Origin: Cyrtodaria siliqua
Lineage: Eukaryota > Mollusca > Bivalvia > Adapedonta > Hiatellidae
Length of the DNA stretch: 64,000 nt
Reading direction: 5' to 3'
Assembly: GCA_037043455.1 (NCBI GenBank)
Contig: JAWPHD010006802.1
Coordinates: 1-64,000, forward strand
Below the pieces are notes generated by a model. The model saw only the letters and a list, made by a program, of their open reading frames with translations. It ran no database searches and was not told where the DNA came from. This document shows, piece by piece, positions 48,197-58,374 of this stretch. The number at the start of each line of letters is the position of its first letter. Positions within the stretch are counted from its first letter, which is position 1. Position numbers and translations under genes: made by a program.

Positions 48197-51100
48197 CAAT
48201 GTATCTGGAGTGGCTGTAAATAACCTTAGACAATGTGTTGATGGGCCATTAAACAAAAATTCAGTTCAGATCATATAAAAGAAGTAAAGCATTAAATGCA
48301 AACGTCAACATTTATGTTTGAAATTTATTCTTTTTATTCAAAGGACCAAACAGGGGTTTTCTGTGATGTCTACCTAGATCATTAAAACCTTAATACACCT
48401 TTAAATGTTTCACATGTCCGCAGGTTTATCGATGAGTATAAAGGAGACGAGAGATGGTTGCCAGTGTTTTGCATATGAGCACAATCATCAGTACCAGCAG
48501 ATACAGTTCCAGTTTTTTGATGCAGTAGAATCTCTCAACCCACAAAATATTGGGGTAATACACCATATTTATCTATTCTTTTTACTGCTTTATAGGGACA
48601 CGGTCGGGGCAATCTTGATTTTTGAAAAACTCACGGCGTGCCCTTAGTTGTTCTGCATAACTTGCAATTGTTCAATCATTAATATTAATTATAAGAATGG
48701 TTTAAAGCAAATTGTTTTTTCATATTATTAACCATTGATTAAATTGCACCAATAATATATCTTTACACCTGTGGTAGAATAAGACGAGAAAATGAAAAAC
48801 TCGAAATTTTATTTAATTATATGCAAGCAGGTTTAAAGCCAAAATGATAATGGATAAATCAATAATAAATCTAGATGCTTATTTCAGTGCTCGTTAAATA
48901 CTTCAAGATTGCCATGTGTTCCTTTAACCTACTGATCAAAGCTTGGGATTTATTGGACGTCTTTTAAAATTCTCTACTTGCTGAACCAGCAACAATTCTG
49001 AATACACACCACTTCTCAACTCTTTTGTCCTTGGTTGGGAATTATAAAATATGGTTGGTCAGATATAGTTGTGTCTAGACTCGGGGGCAAGATCGTCCTT
49101 GTGTGGGAATTATAAATGAGTGGTCTGATATAGTGGTTTATCATTAAACTATAGTTTTATTATCCCTGATACGTCGTTTCACCTGATATGACACATGATG
49201 TGAAATCCATATATTCCCGCACATTACGCACAGGTTAAGGTTAACCTGTGCGGGATGATACCCAGTAGTAAGTGACGTCAATAACCGTTAATTCACTGAC
49301 GTCATTAACGTGCAGGCCGTTTGTAACGTCCGTTTAAAATGGATCATTAAAATGGAAGCAGGGGAAAGACGTTTGAATCTCTGACCACTTTTATCAAGTT
49401 CACGGCAAAAAAAGTGTCAACAGAGCTCTCAATTCAGGTATGTTTTTGCTTACTTTCTTAATATTTAACAAATTTTGTTCATCTGAAGTGCACATCCTTC
49501 ATCAGAATGAGCTCTTTTCTCTGTCATGACCGGTATTTCGATTCACCCAGTACTTTCTGAGACTAGCCCTTCCAAATGTTCACAGTCATGTATGCTTTCA
49601 TTTCCAATGCTTTGAGCGGGCTAAGAAAATCTATATGAATCGAAATACCTGTTTGCGGTGGAGGAAAATGCCCACTGTATAGGGGTATGCGCGCTTTGCT
49701 AAAACAAAAAGTTAAATATAAAGAAAATTATTAAGCAAAAACATACCTTGTTTATAATATTTCCAAAATCAATTTAAAAAAACAAACTTAAAATAAAAAA
49801 TAGATCTTGCTCTTCTTTTTTTTCCGTACTCAGTAATCAATGATGAATATATTACAACTTTCGCATCTGATAGATCTATACATATTTCAAAATAATCTTT
49901 TTTTATGTGTTCAGTTTTATGATAAATAAATTACAACTCTCCTTTTCCCACATCACACCTGAAATCATCCCTCGAACAATATCAAACCTCAAGATGATAT
50001 CGGGTGTGATATGGAAAAAGAAGAGTGATAATTTATACATCTAACCTCAGGGCATGATGGCCCTTGTGTGGGAATTATAAATGGGTGGTCTAATATAGTG
50101 GTATCTACTTTCAGGGCATGATTGTCCTTAGGTTAGAATTATAGAATGGTATCTAGCCTTGGGGCCCGGTCTTCCTTGGAGCATGATACAAGTTCTGAAT
50201 TTCTCTGTACCCCTCCTCTTTTCTTTGGGAGTAGATTCAAATAACCTTAATATTGTGTAGTTATTTTCAATTCAATTCCATTCAGCTGCATTATCACCTA
50301 TCCCAGTACAGTTTAGAATGAGTTGAAGGTAAATATGTAATTATGGAACATAAGCACTTGTTATAACAATCAACCATGTATTAAGAGACAGCTAAAGGAG
50401 GAGCAAAATTGGTCTCTTAACACAGGTTGTCTCTTTTTTTTATGCACCCGAAGGGCGGCATATAGTAGTCACACCGTCCGTCAGTCTGTCCGACCGTCGT
50501 ATTATTGTGTCCGGTAAATAACTCTGACATTCCTGGACGGATTTTCAAATAAATTGGCACAAGTGCTCACTACAACAAGATGACATGTCGCACGCAATAT
50601 CCTGGTCCGTGGCTCCAAGGTCAAGGTCACACTTAGAGGTCAAAGGTCAAAAAGAAGTGCTTTCATGTCCAGTTAATAACTCCAACATTCATAGACAGAT
50701 TTTAAAATCAGTTGGCACAAGCACTCACCACAACTTGACGAATTATCGCTCGCAAAAACCAGGTCCGTGGCTCCAAGGTCAAGGTCACACTTAGAGGTCA
50801 ACGGTCAAACCACTTATTGGGCATTTGTCACTTACAGTGACATTTCTTGTTATTTAAATGAATACAATTTGGAACTAAAACAGTTCTCTCTTAAAGCAGG
50901 GGGTCTCTTAATTGTGATAGTTTCTTGAGTATTTTAAACGTCTGTTTACATGATTTTTTTTCGTTTCAGAATATTTTGCAACTTCAGCCATATCACATAG
51001 ATGCCATTATACAACTAAGTGAAGTGTTCCGTATGAATGAAGACTTGAATATGGCAGCTGAACTTATTGGTAAGTTGTGTGGTTTATGTCTAGTGTTCCG

Positions 51101-54100
51101 TATGAATGAAGACCTGAATATGGCAGCTGAACTTATCGGTAAGTTGTGTGGTTTATGTCTAGTGTTCCGTATGAATGAAGAATTGAATATGGCAGCTGAA
51201 CTTATTGGTAAGTTGTGTGGTTTATGTCTAGTGTTCCACATGAATGAAGATTTGAATGACAACTGAACTTATTTGTAAGTTCGGTTGGATTATAACTAGT
51301 GTTCCGTATGAATAAGATGCTAAACTTGAATTTGCTGTGTTTATAAAGAGTGAGTGTTTTATATAGATTTGTTTGAATACATTAATATGTATATCATACA
51401 GTTTTATTTCTCTGTCTTGTCCATGTGTTTAAAGGAGGCTTTAACTACCTTGCCCTGAAATTTTCTAATAATGAAGCGATCAAATCTGTCGTCTTTTGTG
51501 TTGACAGTCCCAGATTAATACCCCTACCCCAGTCATGTTTGCTATAAAGCTGCCATTGGTTAATATACAGTTTTGGAGGGCGAAGAAAGAATCACTACTT
51601 CTGTGGTGACAAATGGCCCTGGGAGCATATGAAAAGTTTTGGGGTCATGTGTAACAGTATGTGTGACCGTATAACTTTAATTTCATGTAAAATGTCTACT
51701 GGCACATATTTGTCAATAGTTATCTTCACAATTAATTCTTGTAACATTTCGAACACTTATAGAACGGGCCTTATACGCTATGGAGCTGGCATTCCATCCG
51801 TTGTTCAACATGGCCACCGGAAACTGCAGACTCCCATACAGATATAGGGAAAATCGGTAATAATCTTTATACTAATAATGGTAACATATAGGTTATTTAA
51901 CAGGCAAGTTTGATTATCAGGAGTTTATATGGAAGGTGTGTTGATTTTTTACAAGTGTTAAATATAAAGAAGTGGGACGACATAATCTCCTCCCATCGAG
52001 TGAAAAAAAACCTGATATCCAGTCATTAGTTGAATAATCTACTTATATTTCCACATTTATTTTTATCTCGTTCGTGATGTTCCGATTTGTTTAGGTTGTA
52101 ATTCGGATCAAATTACTGCTGTCAAGTCGTGTTAATCTCGTAAGTTCCATTAATAGACTGAGCGTTTATTATGGATTATACGGTATATAATATAATGATG
52201 ATATTATTTTTATAAATATAGTGGAAAGAGTTATTTGATACTATATATTTTAGTCTTGTTTTAGATTTCCTAAAAGAAATCAGACTATATAAATCATTAT
52301 AACGTGTTCTTATATATATTTACTTGTTTATATACCCGTTGACGGGCATTTGTTGATTTACATATATAGTTTATATTACTACCATATCATCCCTTATTTT
52401 TAAATAGTTTTATCTTTATATATTTACATTAATTTTTAATTACTACTTAATTTCTTCATCTTTTGTCGGTTTTTGCGCACAATATGACCTATTTATGTGT
52501 CGACCTGCCGTAAAACACCATTCACTCATTCATTATAAATATAGTGATATGTCTGATACAGACCTCTGCCCTGTGTGCGTTTACTCGCTGGCAGAGGCAT
52601 TTCTGCAGGAAAATCTCATCCTTTATCTTATCTTTCTCTAAGGTTGCTGTCCCAATATAACCTAAAATTATGTGTTAACTGGACGTAAAACCACATTTCA
52701 TTTTATTGTCGCAGGTAATGTGTAAAAATGAAAGAATATCACAATATCATCTCAGATGGCATAGTTGTTATAAATCATTAATAAATTGTTTGCATTAAAA
52801 GACTATGTTTATATGGTAATTTAGGAAAAGAAATTCTTTTTTGTTGATAATAGTTTTGACTCCAAAATTCTCTATAATGTGTTAGTTACATTGTTGTCAA
52901 GAGTTATAATTATGTGGTTCTTTTCTTTTTCCCCAGATGTATGCACCTTGCATTATTCAAACACATCAGCTCACTGGGACAGAGGGGGTGCAATAGAACA
53001 GCCCTTGAATACTGTAAATTCTTATTGAGGTTTGTATTATAACAGAGGGTGTGTAACAGAACAGCCATTGACTACAGTAATAATAATAATAATAATAAAT
53101 GCTTTATTTAAGGATGGGAAGAACTCAATCAATTTACAACAGTTGTTCCCCATTAAGGCCATCAATTGAAGAAACATGTGACACACACACATGGTTATAT
53201 ACATACAATATTATACAATTCTGAAGAGTTTCCTGTTGTAAAAACGAAAGTCCCTATATAGAAATCTTTATATACTCATAAGTTATTTTAAAGTACTTAA
53301 CCATTGTATATCTACAATGTTACTGTAAATTCTTATTGAGGTTTGTACTGAGACAGAGTGGGTGCAATAGAACAGCCCTTCAATACTGTACATTCTTATT
53401 GAGGTTTGTACTGAGACAGAAGGGGTGCAATAGAACAGCCCTTCAATACTGTACATTCTTATTGAGGTTTGTACTAGGACAGAGGGGTGCAATAGAACAG
53501 CCCTTCAGTACTGTACATTCTTATTGAGGTTTGTACTGAGACAGAAGGGTGCAATAGAACAGCCCTTCAATACTGTACATTCTTATTGAGGTTTGTACTG
53601 AGACAGAGGGGTGCAATAGAACAGCCCTTCAATACTGTACATTCTTATTGCGGTTTGTACTGAGACAGAAGGGTGCAATAGAACAGCCCTTCAATACTGT
53701 ACATTCTTATTGACATTTGTACTGAGACAGAAGGGTGCAATAGAACAGCCCTTTAATACTGTACATTCTTATTGACGTTTGTACTGGGACAGAGGGGTGC
53801 AATAGAACAGCCCTTCAATACTGTACATTCTTATTGAGGTTTGTACTGAGACAGAGGGGTGCAATAGAACAGCCCTTCAATACTGTATATTCTTATTGAG
53901 GTTTGTACTGGGACAGAGGGGTGCAATAGAACAGCCCTTCAATACTGTACATTCTTATTGAGGTTTGTACTGAGACAGAGGGGTGCAATAGAACAGCCCT
54001 TCAATACTGTATATTCTTATTGAGGTTTGTACTGGGACAGAGGGGTGCAATAGAACGGCCCTTCAATACTGTACATTCTTATTGACGTTTGTACTGCGAC

Positions 54101-57100
54101 AGAGGGGTGCAATAGAACAGCCCTTCAATACTGTACATTCTTATTGAGGTTTGTACGGGACAGAGGGGTGCAATAGAACAGCCCTTCAATACTGTACATT
54201 CTTATTGAGGTTTGTACTGAGACAGAAGGGGTGCAATAGAACAGCCCTTCAATACTGTACATTCTTATTGAGGTTTGTACTGAGACAGAAGGGGTGCAAT
54301 AGAACAGCCCTTCAATACTGTACATTCTTATTGAGGTATGTACTGAGACAGAGGGGTGCAATAGAACAGCCCTTCAATACTGTACATTCTTATTGACGTT
54401 TGTACCGGGACAGAGGGGTGCAATAGAACAGCCCTTCAGTACTGTACATTCTTATTGAGGTTTGTACTGAGACAGAGGTGTGCAATAGAACAGCCCTTCA
54501 ATACTGTACATTCTTATTGACGTTTGTACTGGGACAGAGGGGTGCAATAGAACAGCCCTTCAATACTGTACATTCTTATTGAGGTTTGTACTGAGACAGA
54601 GAGGGTGTAATAGAACAGCCCTTCAATACTGTACATTCTTATTGAGGTTTGTACTGAGACAGAGGGAGTGCAATAGAACAGCCCTTCAATACTGTACATT
54701 CTTATTGAGGTTTGTACTGGGACAGAGGGGGTGTAATAGAACAGCCCTTCAATACTGTACATTCTTATTGAGGGTTGTACTGAGACAGAGGGGGTGCAAT
54801 AGAACAGCCCTTCAATACTGTACATTCTTATTAAGGTTTGTACTGGGACAGAGGGGTGCAATAGAACAGCCCTTCAATACTGTACATTTTTATTGAGGTT
54901 TGTACTGAGACAGGGGGGGTGTAATAGAACAGCCCTTCAATACTGTACATTCTTATTGAAGTTTGTACTGGGACAGAGGGGTGCAATAGAACAGCCCTTC
55001 AATACTGTACATTCTTATTGAGATTTGTACTGGGACAGAGGGATGCAATAGAACAGCCCTTCAATACTGTACATTCTTATTGAAGTTTGTACTGGGACAG
55101 AGGGAGTGCAATAGAACAGCCCTTCAATACTATACATCCTTATTGACGTTTGTACTGGGACAGAGGGGTGAAATAGAACAGCCCTTCATTACTGTACATT
55201 CTTTTTGAGGTTTGTACTGAGACAGAGGGGTGCAATAGAACAGCCCTTCAATATTGTACATTCTTATTGACGTTTGTACTGGGACAGAGGGGTGCAATAG
55301 AACAGCCCTTTAAAACTGTACATTCTTATTGAGGTTTGTACTGAGACAGAAGGGTGCAATAGAACAGCCCTTCAATACTGTACATTCTTATTGAGGTTTG
55401 TACTGAGACAGAGGGGGTGCAATAGAACAGCCCTTTAATACTGTACATTCTTATTGACGTTTGTACTGAGACAGAAGGGTGCAATAGAACAGCCCTTCAA
55501 TACTGTACATTCTTATTGAGGTTTGTACTGAGACAGAGGGGGTACAATAGAACAGCCCTTCAGTACTATACATTCTTATTGAGGTTTGTACTGAGACAGA
55601 GGGGGTGCAATAGAACAGCCCTTCAATACTGTACATTCTTATTAAGGTTTGTACTGGGACAGAGGGGCTGCAATAGAACAGCCCTTCAGTACTGTACATT
55701 CTTATTGAGGTTTGTACTGGGACAGAGGGGTGCAATAGAACAGCCTTCAATACTGTACATTCTTATTGAGGGTTGTACTGAGACAGAGGGGGTGCAATAG
55801 AACAGCCCTTCATTACTGTACATTCATAATGACGTTTGTACTGGGACAGAGGGGTGCAATAGAACAGCCCTTCAATACTGTACATTCTTATTTAGGTTTG
55901 TACTGGGACAGAGGGAGTGTGATAGAACAGCCCTTGAAAACATTTCTTATAACAGTTTTTCCTGGCTATATGTTTATTGTTTAATGAACTAAGAAAATCA
56001 AGACTATCAAAACAGACAGAAAGAAACCAGGCCTTACGATGCTAATATGTCACAAACAAACAAACAAACAACAAACATGCCTGATGGTCAGGTTATAGAA
56101 AAGCAGATTTGACAATGCCTGCTTGTATGTACATTGGTCATGTAGGCTATGAGATGTCTCAATTCTAGATAGAACTAGCTTTTCTTTTCTTTTTTTTTCT
56201 TATTATTGTATATATTTGATAATGTTAAATCTGAATGAAATGGTACCTGGTATGCTTCACAATAACATCAATATTTGTAATCATTAATTCCCTACTTTTG
56301 TTTAAAAAAAAGGTGGACTAAACATTTCTGCTTTTGTTGTGATTTTGTCTACAGGTATATATTTTTACCTTCCAAGTTTTTTTGTCATCTAAATTAACTA
56401 TTAGTTAAAAGGGATTTTTTGATATAAATTGACCAAGAGTGAAAAAAATAATGTTATCATGGTTTGTGTCCTTTATTTCAGTTTGGACCCCGACAACGAC
56501 CCCCTCTGTGCCGTTTTCTTGATGGACTTCTATGCAATACGATCAGGACAATATGAATATCTAGTCAGGCTTTATGATGAATGGGAGGTAAGACCAATGC
56601 TTGCTATAGCCCAGTTTAATAAGTACGTCCTACATTACTTCCCATTAAAAGCTCTTCATCTTTGAGATAGAAAAGCAAAAAATTCTCACGAAAGTTGGAA
56701 GGTGTAACACGCCCATTGATTTTTGCATTGAGCTCTGTATGAATTAAAATTCAAATGCCATGTTGTCATTCATATCTAGGCCCAGTTAAAATAAAATGAC
56801 TTACATTCTCATCACAAGTGGCACATATGCTGCCAAAACATCCACAGAAAAGTGGGGTTCATGTATCGTCTAAGAAAGAATTTGTCCCATGAATGAATGC
56901 TCCCTTTAAAAACATAAACACTGAGATGCCAAAATATTGTATTCATACACTCAAATGCATATAAGCAAAAAATAAATCAATCACAATTTTAACATGACAA
57001 TGCTTGAAAAATGTAAGAAATAGATCAACGATGTGATAAAAACCAAAAAAGGCACTTTAAATGTGTGAAAATGTAAAAAAAAGTAAAATGTCTACTCATG

Positions 57101-58374
57101 ATGCTGTATGTTTTTAATTCTGATTTTTAGGAGGATCTATTCATCGGTATTCTTTTTGAAAAATACAAAAACATGATCAACCAAAATCTTTTAACTCGTA
57201 AGAAATCAGTCATTGAAAGCAAACAAAAGGCAGAGTTTAGGTATTTTCATAAGCCTCTAGCAGTGACCTTTGCTTACTTTACAGGCTCACAGAAACCTAT
57301 CACAGTTGCCCAACTATGCGTTTTCTCTACCACTGGCACTGTTTTATCTTCACCCAGAAGACACTGCCAAAGCCGATGCTATGGTAAGCATATTACATCA
57401 ATTTTATAGTAGAAGTGACATGTTTTACGCATGATATAAGCATGTAAATTATAAAGACGGTTCCAAATGCATTACAGAATTTATCTTGAGTACTAAAAAC
57501 GTATGTTGAAACAATGCTAAACTGCACCACATATTTTGAAACGATTCTGAACTGCACCAGTATTCAGTTTTAAAACTGTTTGTATTTAAGTAAATCCAGA
57601 TCCATCTGTATATATAATACATTCTCCAGTCTATAAACAGAGGATCTTACATGAGTGCCTGTTTAATAAGATTGAATTTATTAAATGAGTTGGATAAAAT
57701 GATATGATGCGAGGCTGAACCGAGTGTGCCAATTATCATCAATTTTATCTAAATGCTTTCAGTAAATACACTATTATGAATAGGCACGAGTGTGAGATTC
57801 TTTTTAATAGAACTCCCACAAATGCTACATAACAAACATTTATTAAATGTAGCTGCCTGTATATACTGCTGTAATATGGAGATGTTGTGTGTTGCTTTTC
57901 TTTGCGACATTGAGGAGTCAGACCTGCCTCGTTGATAATGGTTACGGAAGTCGACAAGGCAATTCAGACTGCACACCAACCAAGTTGTACTAAAAAGACC
58001 GAGTGATGACTCGGCCTTCATTTGCATATTTATTACACTAGTGTATTATGATAGTTATGTCATTGATTCCATCCACAAGTTAAGTGATAATTATGCTTTC
58101 AGCTTCAGGATAGTTTACTAATGTTCCCAGGGATGCTGGATCCCCTACTAGATAAGTGTGGTGTACAGGGTGATACGTCCGTTTCTCATGCATATTTCCA
58201 AAAAGCTGAATACAGTCAACCAGATGCCCTTAAACAGTTACTGGCATTGTACGCGGGCCGGTGCTACTCTTGTTGGAAGTTACCAGAGGTGATAGAGTGG
58301 CTTGAACGTAACGTGAAACATGTGATAACCAGGGTGGAGAACAAGGACCCCCTCGTAGAGACTTACACTACAAG
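41727..58374 (+). CDS. TCF25: TCF25/NULP1 (Rqc1 homologue), 11 internal exons, 5' and 3' incomplete
   Basis: Join 41727..41903, 42371..42510, 43674..43739, 47744..47829, 48424..48554, 50970..51069, 51763..51856, 52937..53029, 56482..56587, 57285..57383, 58103..58374. All introns are GT-AG and all phases match. The product aligns in order with vertebrate TCF25: acidic and lysine-rich segment, [114 protein letters not shown] and MFPGMLDPLLDKC. The family (Pfam Tcf25, yeast Rqc1) is a component of the ribosome quality control complex that works with the Listerin ubiquitin ligase on stalled nascent chains. NULP1 has also been described as a basic-region transcription regulator. The first exon(s) were not found and the C-terminal exons lie beyond 64000. 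Three introns begin with tandem arrays made of the preceding exon's end. Confidence 0.92.
42371..42510 (+). CDS. TCF25: TCF25 exon b
   Basis: Encodes GEDEIDASIREVNRLL through EKALLMVEHK, matching the 'DIDRILERI ... VEHRHLNP' region of vertebrate TCF25. Ends CATAA|GTAAGA, phase 2. Confidence 0.85.
43458..43586. repeat. Cluster of seven CATATG palindromes
   Basis: Seven CATATG sites in 129 bp, several extended to ACATATGTGGCACAT or its mirror, within a TCF25 intron. They look like a decayed inverted repeat or minisatellite. Confidence 0.8.
43674..43739 (+). CDS. TCF25: TCF25 exon c
   Basis: Encodes [20 protein letters not shown], the most recognisable N-terminal TCF25 motif. Acceptor ATCTTCAG, donor ACATC|GTAAGT, 66 bp. 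Confidence 0.88.
45659..47189. mobile_element. 1.53-kb non-autonomous TIR element nested in family C
   Basis: Inverted ends TGAGCCATAATATGGAGTCC ... GGACTCCATATTATGGCTCA extend to about 41 bp with one mismatch. The empty site (GTTATATAATG in sister cores) allows a TA duplication with these ends, or ATAT if the element starts at GAGCC. Short ORFs inside show no transposase. Confidence 0.8.
46736..46828. repeat. Three 31-bp direct repeats
   Basis: Unit CAGTTTTTGGTGTCCTGTTA plus CACAGTTTGTA, inside the 1.53-kb TIR element. Confidence 0.85.
47484..47580. repeat. GAGACATGACCCATG minisatellite
   Basis: About six units of 15-17 bp (GAGACATGACCCATGGA), alternating in length, in the TCF25 intron before exon d. 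Confidence 0.85.
47744..47829 (+). CDS. TCF25: TCF25 exon d
   Basis: Encodes RRRGQPRRRQKASWMAQPKD and SWPPMGKTG, matching the Trp-containing 'RPRQRQR ... TWPRYSKPG' segment. Acceptor GTTAAAG has a weak pyrimidine tract just upstream; donor ACAG|GTATTA. Confidence 0.82.
47915..48265 (+). mobile_element. Older copy of the tRNA-derived SINE
   Basis: Matches 10922-11255: 'GAGGCCAGCATGGCTAAGCGG' head, 'GTTCTTGGGGAAAAC', 'CCCTTAACCTCATTGACGTC', 'GTGGCTGTAAATAACC' and 'TGTTGATGGGCCATTAAAC'. It is expanded by an internal G run. Confidence 0.7.
48147..48194 (+). repeat. Long guanine homopolymer
   Basis: GGGGTGGGGTGGGGT then more than 30 consecutive G. It can form G-quadruplexes and is hard to sequence, so its true length is uncertain. 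Confidence 0.9.
48424..48554 (+). CDS. TCF25: TCF25 exon e
   Basis: Encodes LSMSIKETRDGCQCFAYEHN through FFDAVESLNPQNIG, matching '[20 protein letters not shown]'. Acceptor GTCCGCAG, donor TTGGG|GTAATA, ending in phase 0. Confidence 0.85.
48594..48923. mobile_element. TTAA MITE, copy 4
   Basis: Ends AGGGACACGGTCGGGGCAAT and GATTGCCATGTGTTCCT with TTAA on the right. It lies 40 bp after the donor of TCF25 exon e. The left TTAA is mutated. Confidence 0.75.
49227..49252. repeat. Perfect 12-bp stem hairpin
   Basis: CGCACAGGTTAA-GG-TTAACCTGTGCG. Confidence 0.95.
49273..49304. promoter_or_regulatory. Two full CRE palindromes
   Basis: TGACGTCA at 49273-49280 and 49297-49304, 24 bp apart, are consensus CREB/ATF sites. 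They lie inside a TCF25 intron, next to the hairpin; function is unknown. Confidence 0.5.
50441..50851 (+). mobile_element. Core-repeat element family B, copy 2
   Basis: Begins TATGCACCCGAAGGGCGGCA with CCGTCCGTCAGTCTGTCCG, has two cores ('GGACGGATTTTCAAATAAAT', 'AAGGTCAAGGTCACACTTAG') and ends GTCACTTACAGTGAC-ATTTCTTGTT. Confidence 0.75.
50970..51069 (+). CDS. TCF25: TCF25 exon f
   Basis: Encodes [20 protein letters not shown] and RMNEDLNMAAELI. Donor CTTATTG|GTAAGT in phase 1. Its last 46 bp plus donor are repeated downstream (51024-51335), giving further in-frame donors. Confidence 0.88.
51024..51335 (+). repeat. Array 1: 69-bp repeat of TCF25 exon f end plus donor
   Basis: Units start at 51024 (in the exon), 51093, 51162, 51231 and a decayed one at 51299. 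Each contains the coding text VFRMNEDLNMAAELI, the donor TTGGTAAGT and the first ~22 intron bases. Sixty-nine bp is 23 codons and no stop occurs, so units 1-4 form one open frame. Confidence 0.92.
51763..51856 (+). CDS. TCF25: TCF25 exon g
   Basis: Encodes (E)[20 protein letters not shown] and CRLPYRYREN. The phase 1 junction restores [17 protein letters not shown], as in vertebrates (LVERALYSMECAFHPLF). Confidence 0.9.
51857..52936. other. TCF25 intron, nothing recognised
   Basis: AT-rich with no element ends or arrays that I can identify. Confidence 0.5.
52937..53029 (+). CDS. TCF25: TCF25 exon h
   Basis: Encodes CMHLALFKHISSLGQRGCNR and [10 protein letters not shown], matching '[20 protein letters not shown]'. 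Donor TTGAG|GTTTGT is non-canonical at +3 to +6. The last ~50 bp and the donor seed the large array that fills the next intron. Confidence 0.9.
52977..55940 (+). repeat. Array 2: ~59-60-bp repeat of TCF25 exon h end plus donor, about 44 units
   Basis: Unit 1 is the exon itself (GGACAGAGGGGGTGCAATAG ... TTATTGAG|GTTTGTA). A decayed unit 2 lies at about 53036, then a 3' LINE fragment, then 42 units from about 53340 to 55940. Nearly all array units share two changes against the exon (GAA to CAA, AAA to ACA), while the last unit keeps the exon-like CTTGAA. Units are 59 or 60 bp depending on a G run. Confidence 0.95.
53077..53240 (-). mobile_element. LINE or SINE 3' fragment inserted in array 2
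   Basis: On the minus strand it reads GGCCTTAATGGGGAACAACT, then AATAAAGCA, then a TTA-repeat tail. This is the same type of end as the LINE fragment at 40165. It splits array 2 after its second unit. Confidence 0.65.
56482..56587 (+). CDS. TCF25: TCF25 exon i
   Basis: Encodes [20 protein letters not shown] and [16 protein letters not shown]. Acceptor TTATTTCAG, donor GGGAG|GTAAGA, ends in phase 0. Confidence 0.92.
57285..57383 (+). CDS. TCF25: TCF25 exon j
   Basis: Encodes [20 protein letters not shown] and YLHPEDTAKADAM, matching '[20 protein letters not shown]'. Acceptor CTTTACAG, donor CTATG|GTAAGC. Confidence 0.92.
58103..58374 (+). CDS. TCF25: TCF25 exon k (last in window)
   Basis: Encodes LQDSLLMFPGMLDPLLDKCG through LLALYAGRCYSCWKLPEVIE, WLERNVKHVITRVENKDPLV and ETYTT. 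Donor ACAAG|GTAAAT in phase 2. The last ~75 bp plus donor are the founder of the 5.6-kb array that follows. Confidence 0.92.

Larger units (their letters stand above)
49010..50170. repeat. Intronic repeats around an inverted-repeat-rich block
   Basis: Related ~65-bp units ('GGGAATTATAAATGAGTGGT', 'CTGATATAGTGGT') occur on both sides (49020-49136 and 50041-50160) of a ~900-bp block with several inverted repeats: 49227-49252, 49437-49480 against 49700-49752, and 49923-50033. The block may be an insertion, but no clean termini were found. Confidence 0.5.

Noticed and set aside
49137..50040. A ~900-bp transposon between split ~65-bp repeats
   Set aside because: Several inverted repeats exist inside, but no matching termini or duplication could be defined at the supposed borders.
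53283..55984. Repeat-protein-like frames on both strands of array 2 (units of about 20 residues)
   Set aside because: The text is the tail of TCF25 exon h repeated and, on the other strand, its antisense. Frames break whenever a 59-bp unit occurs.
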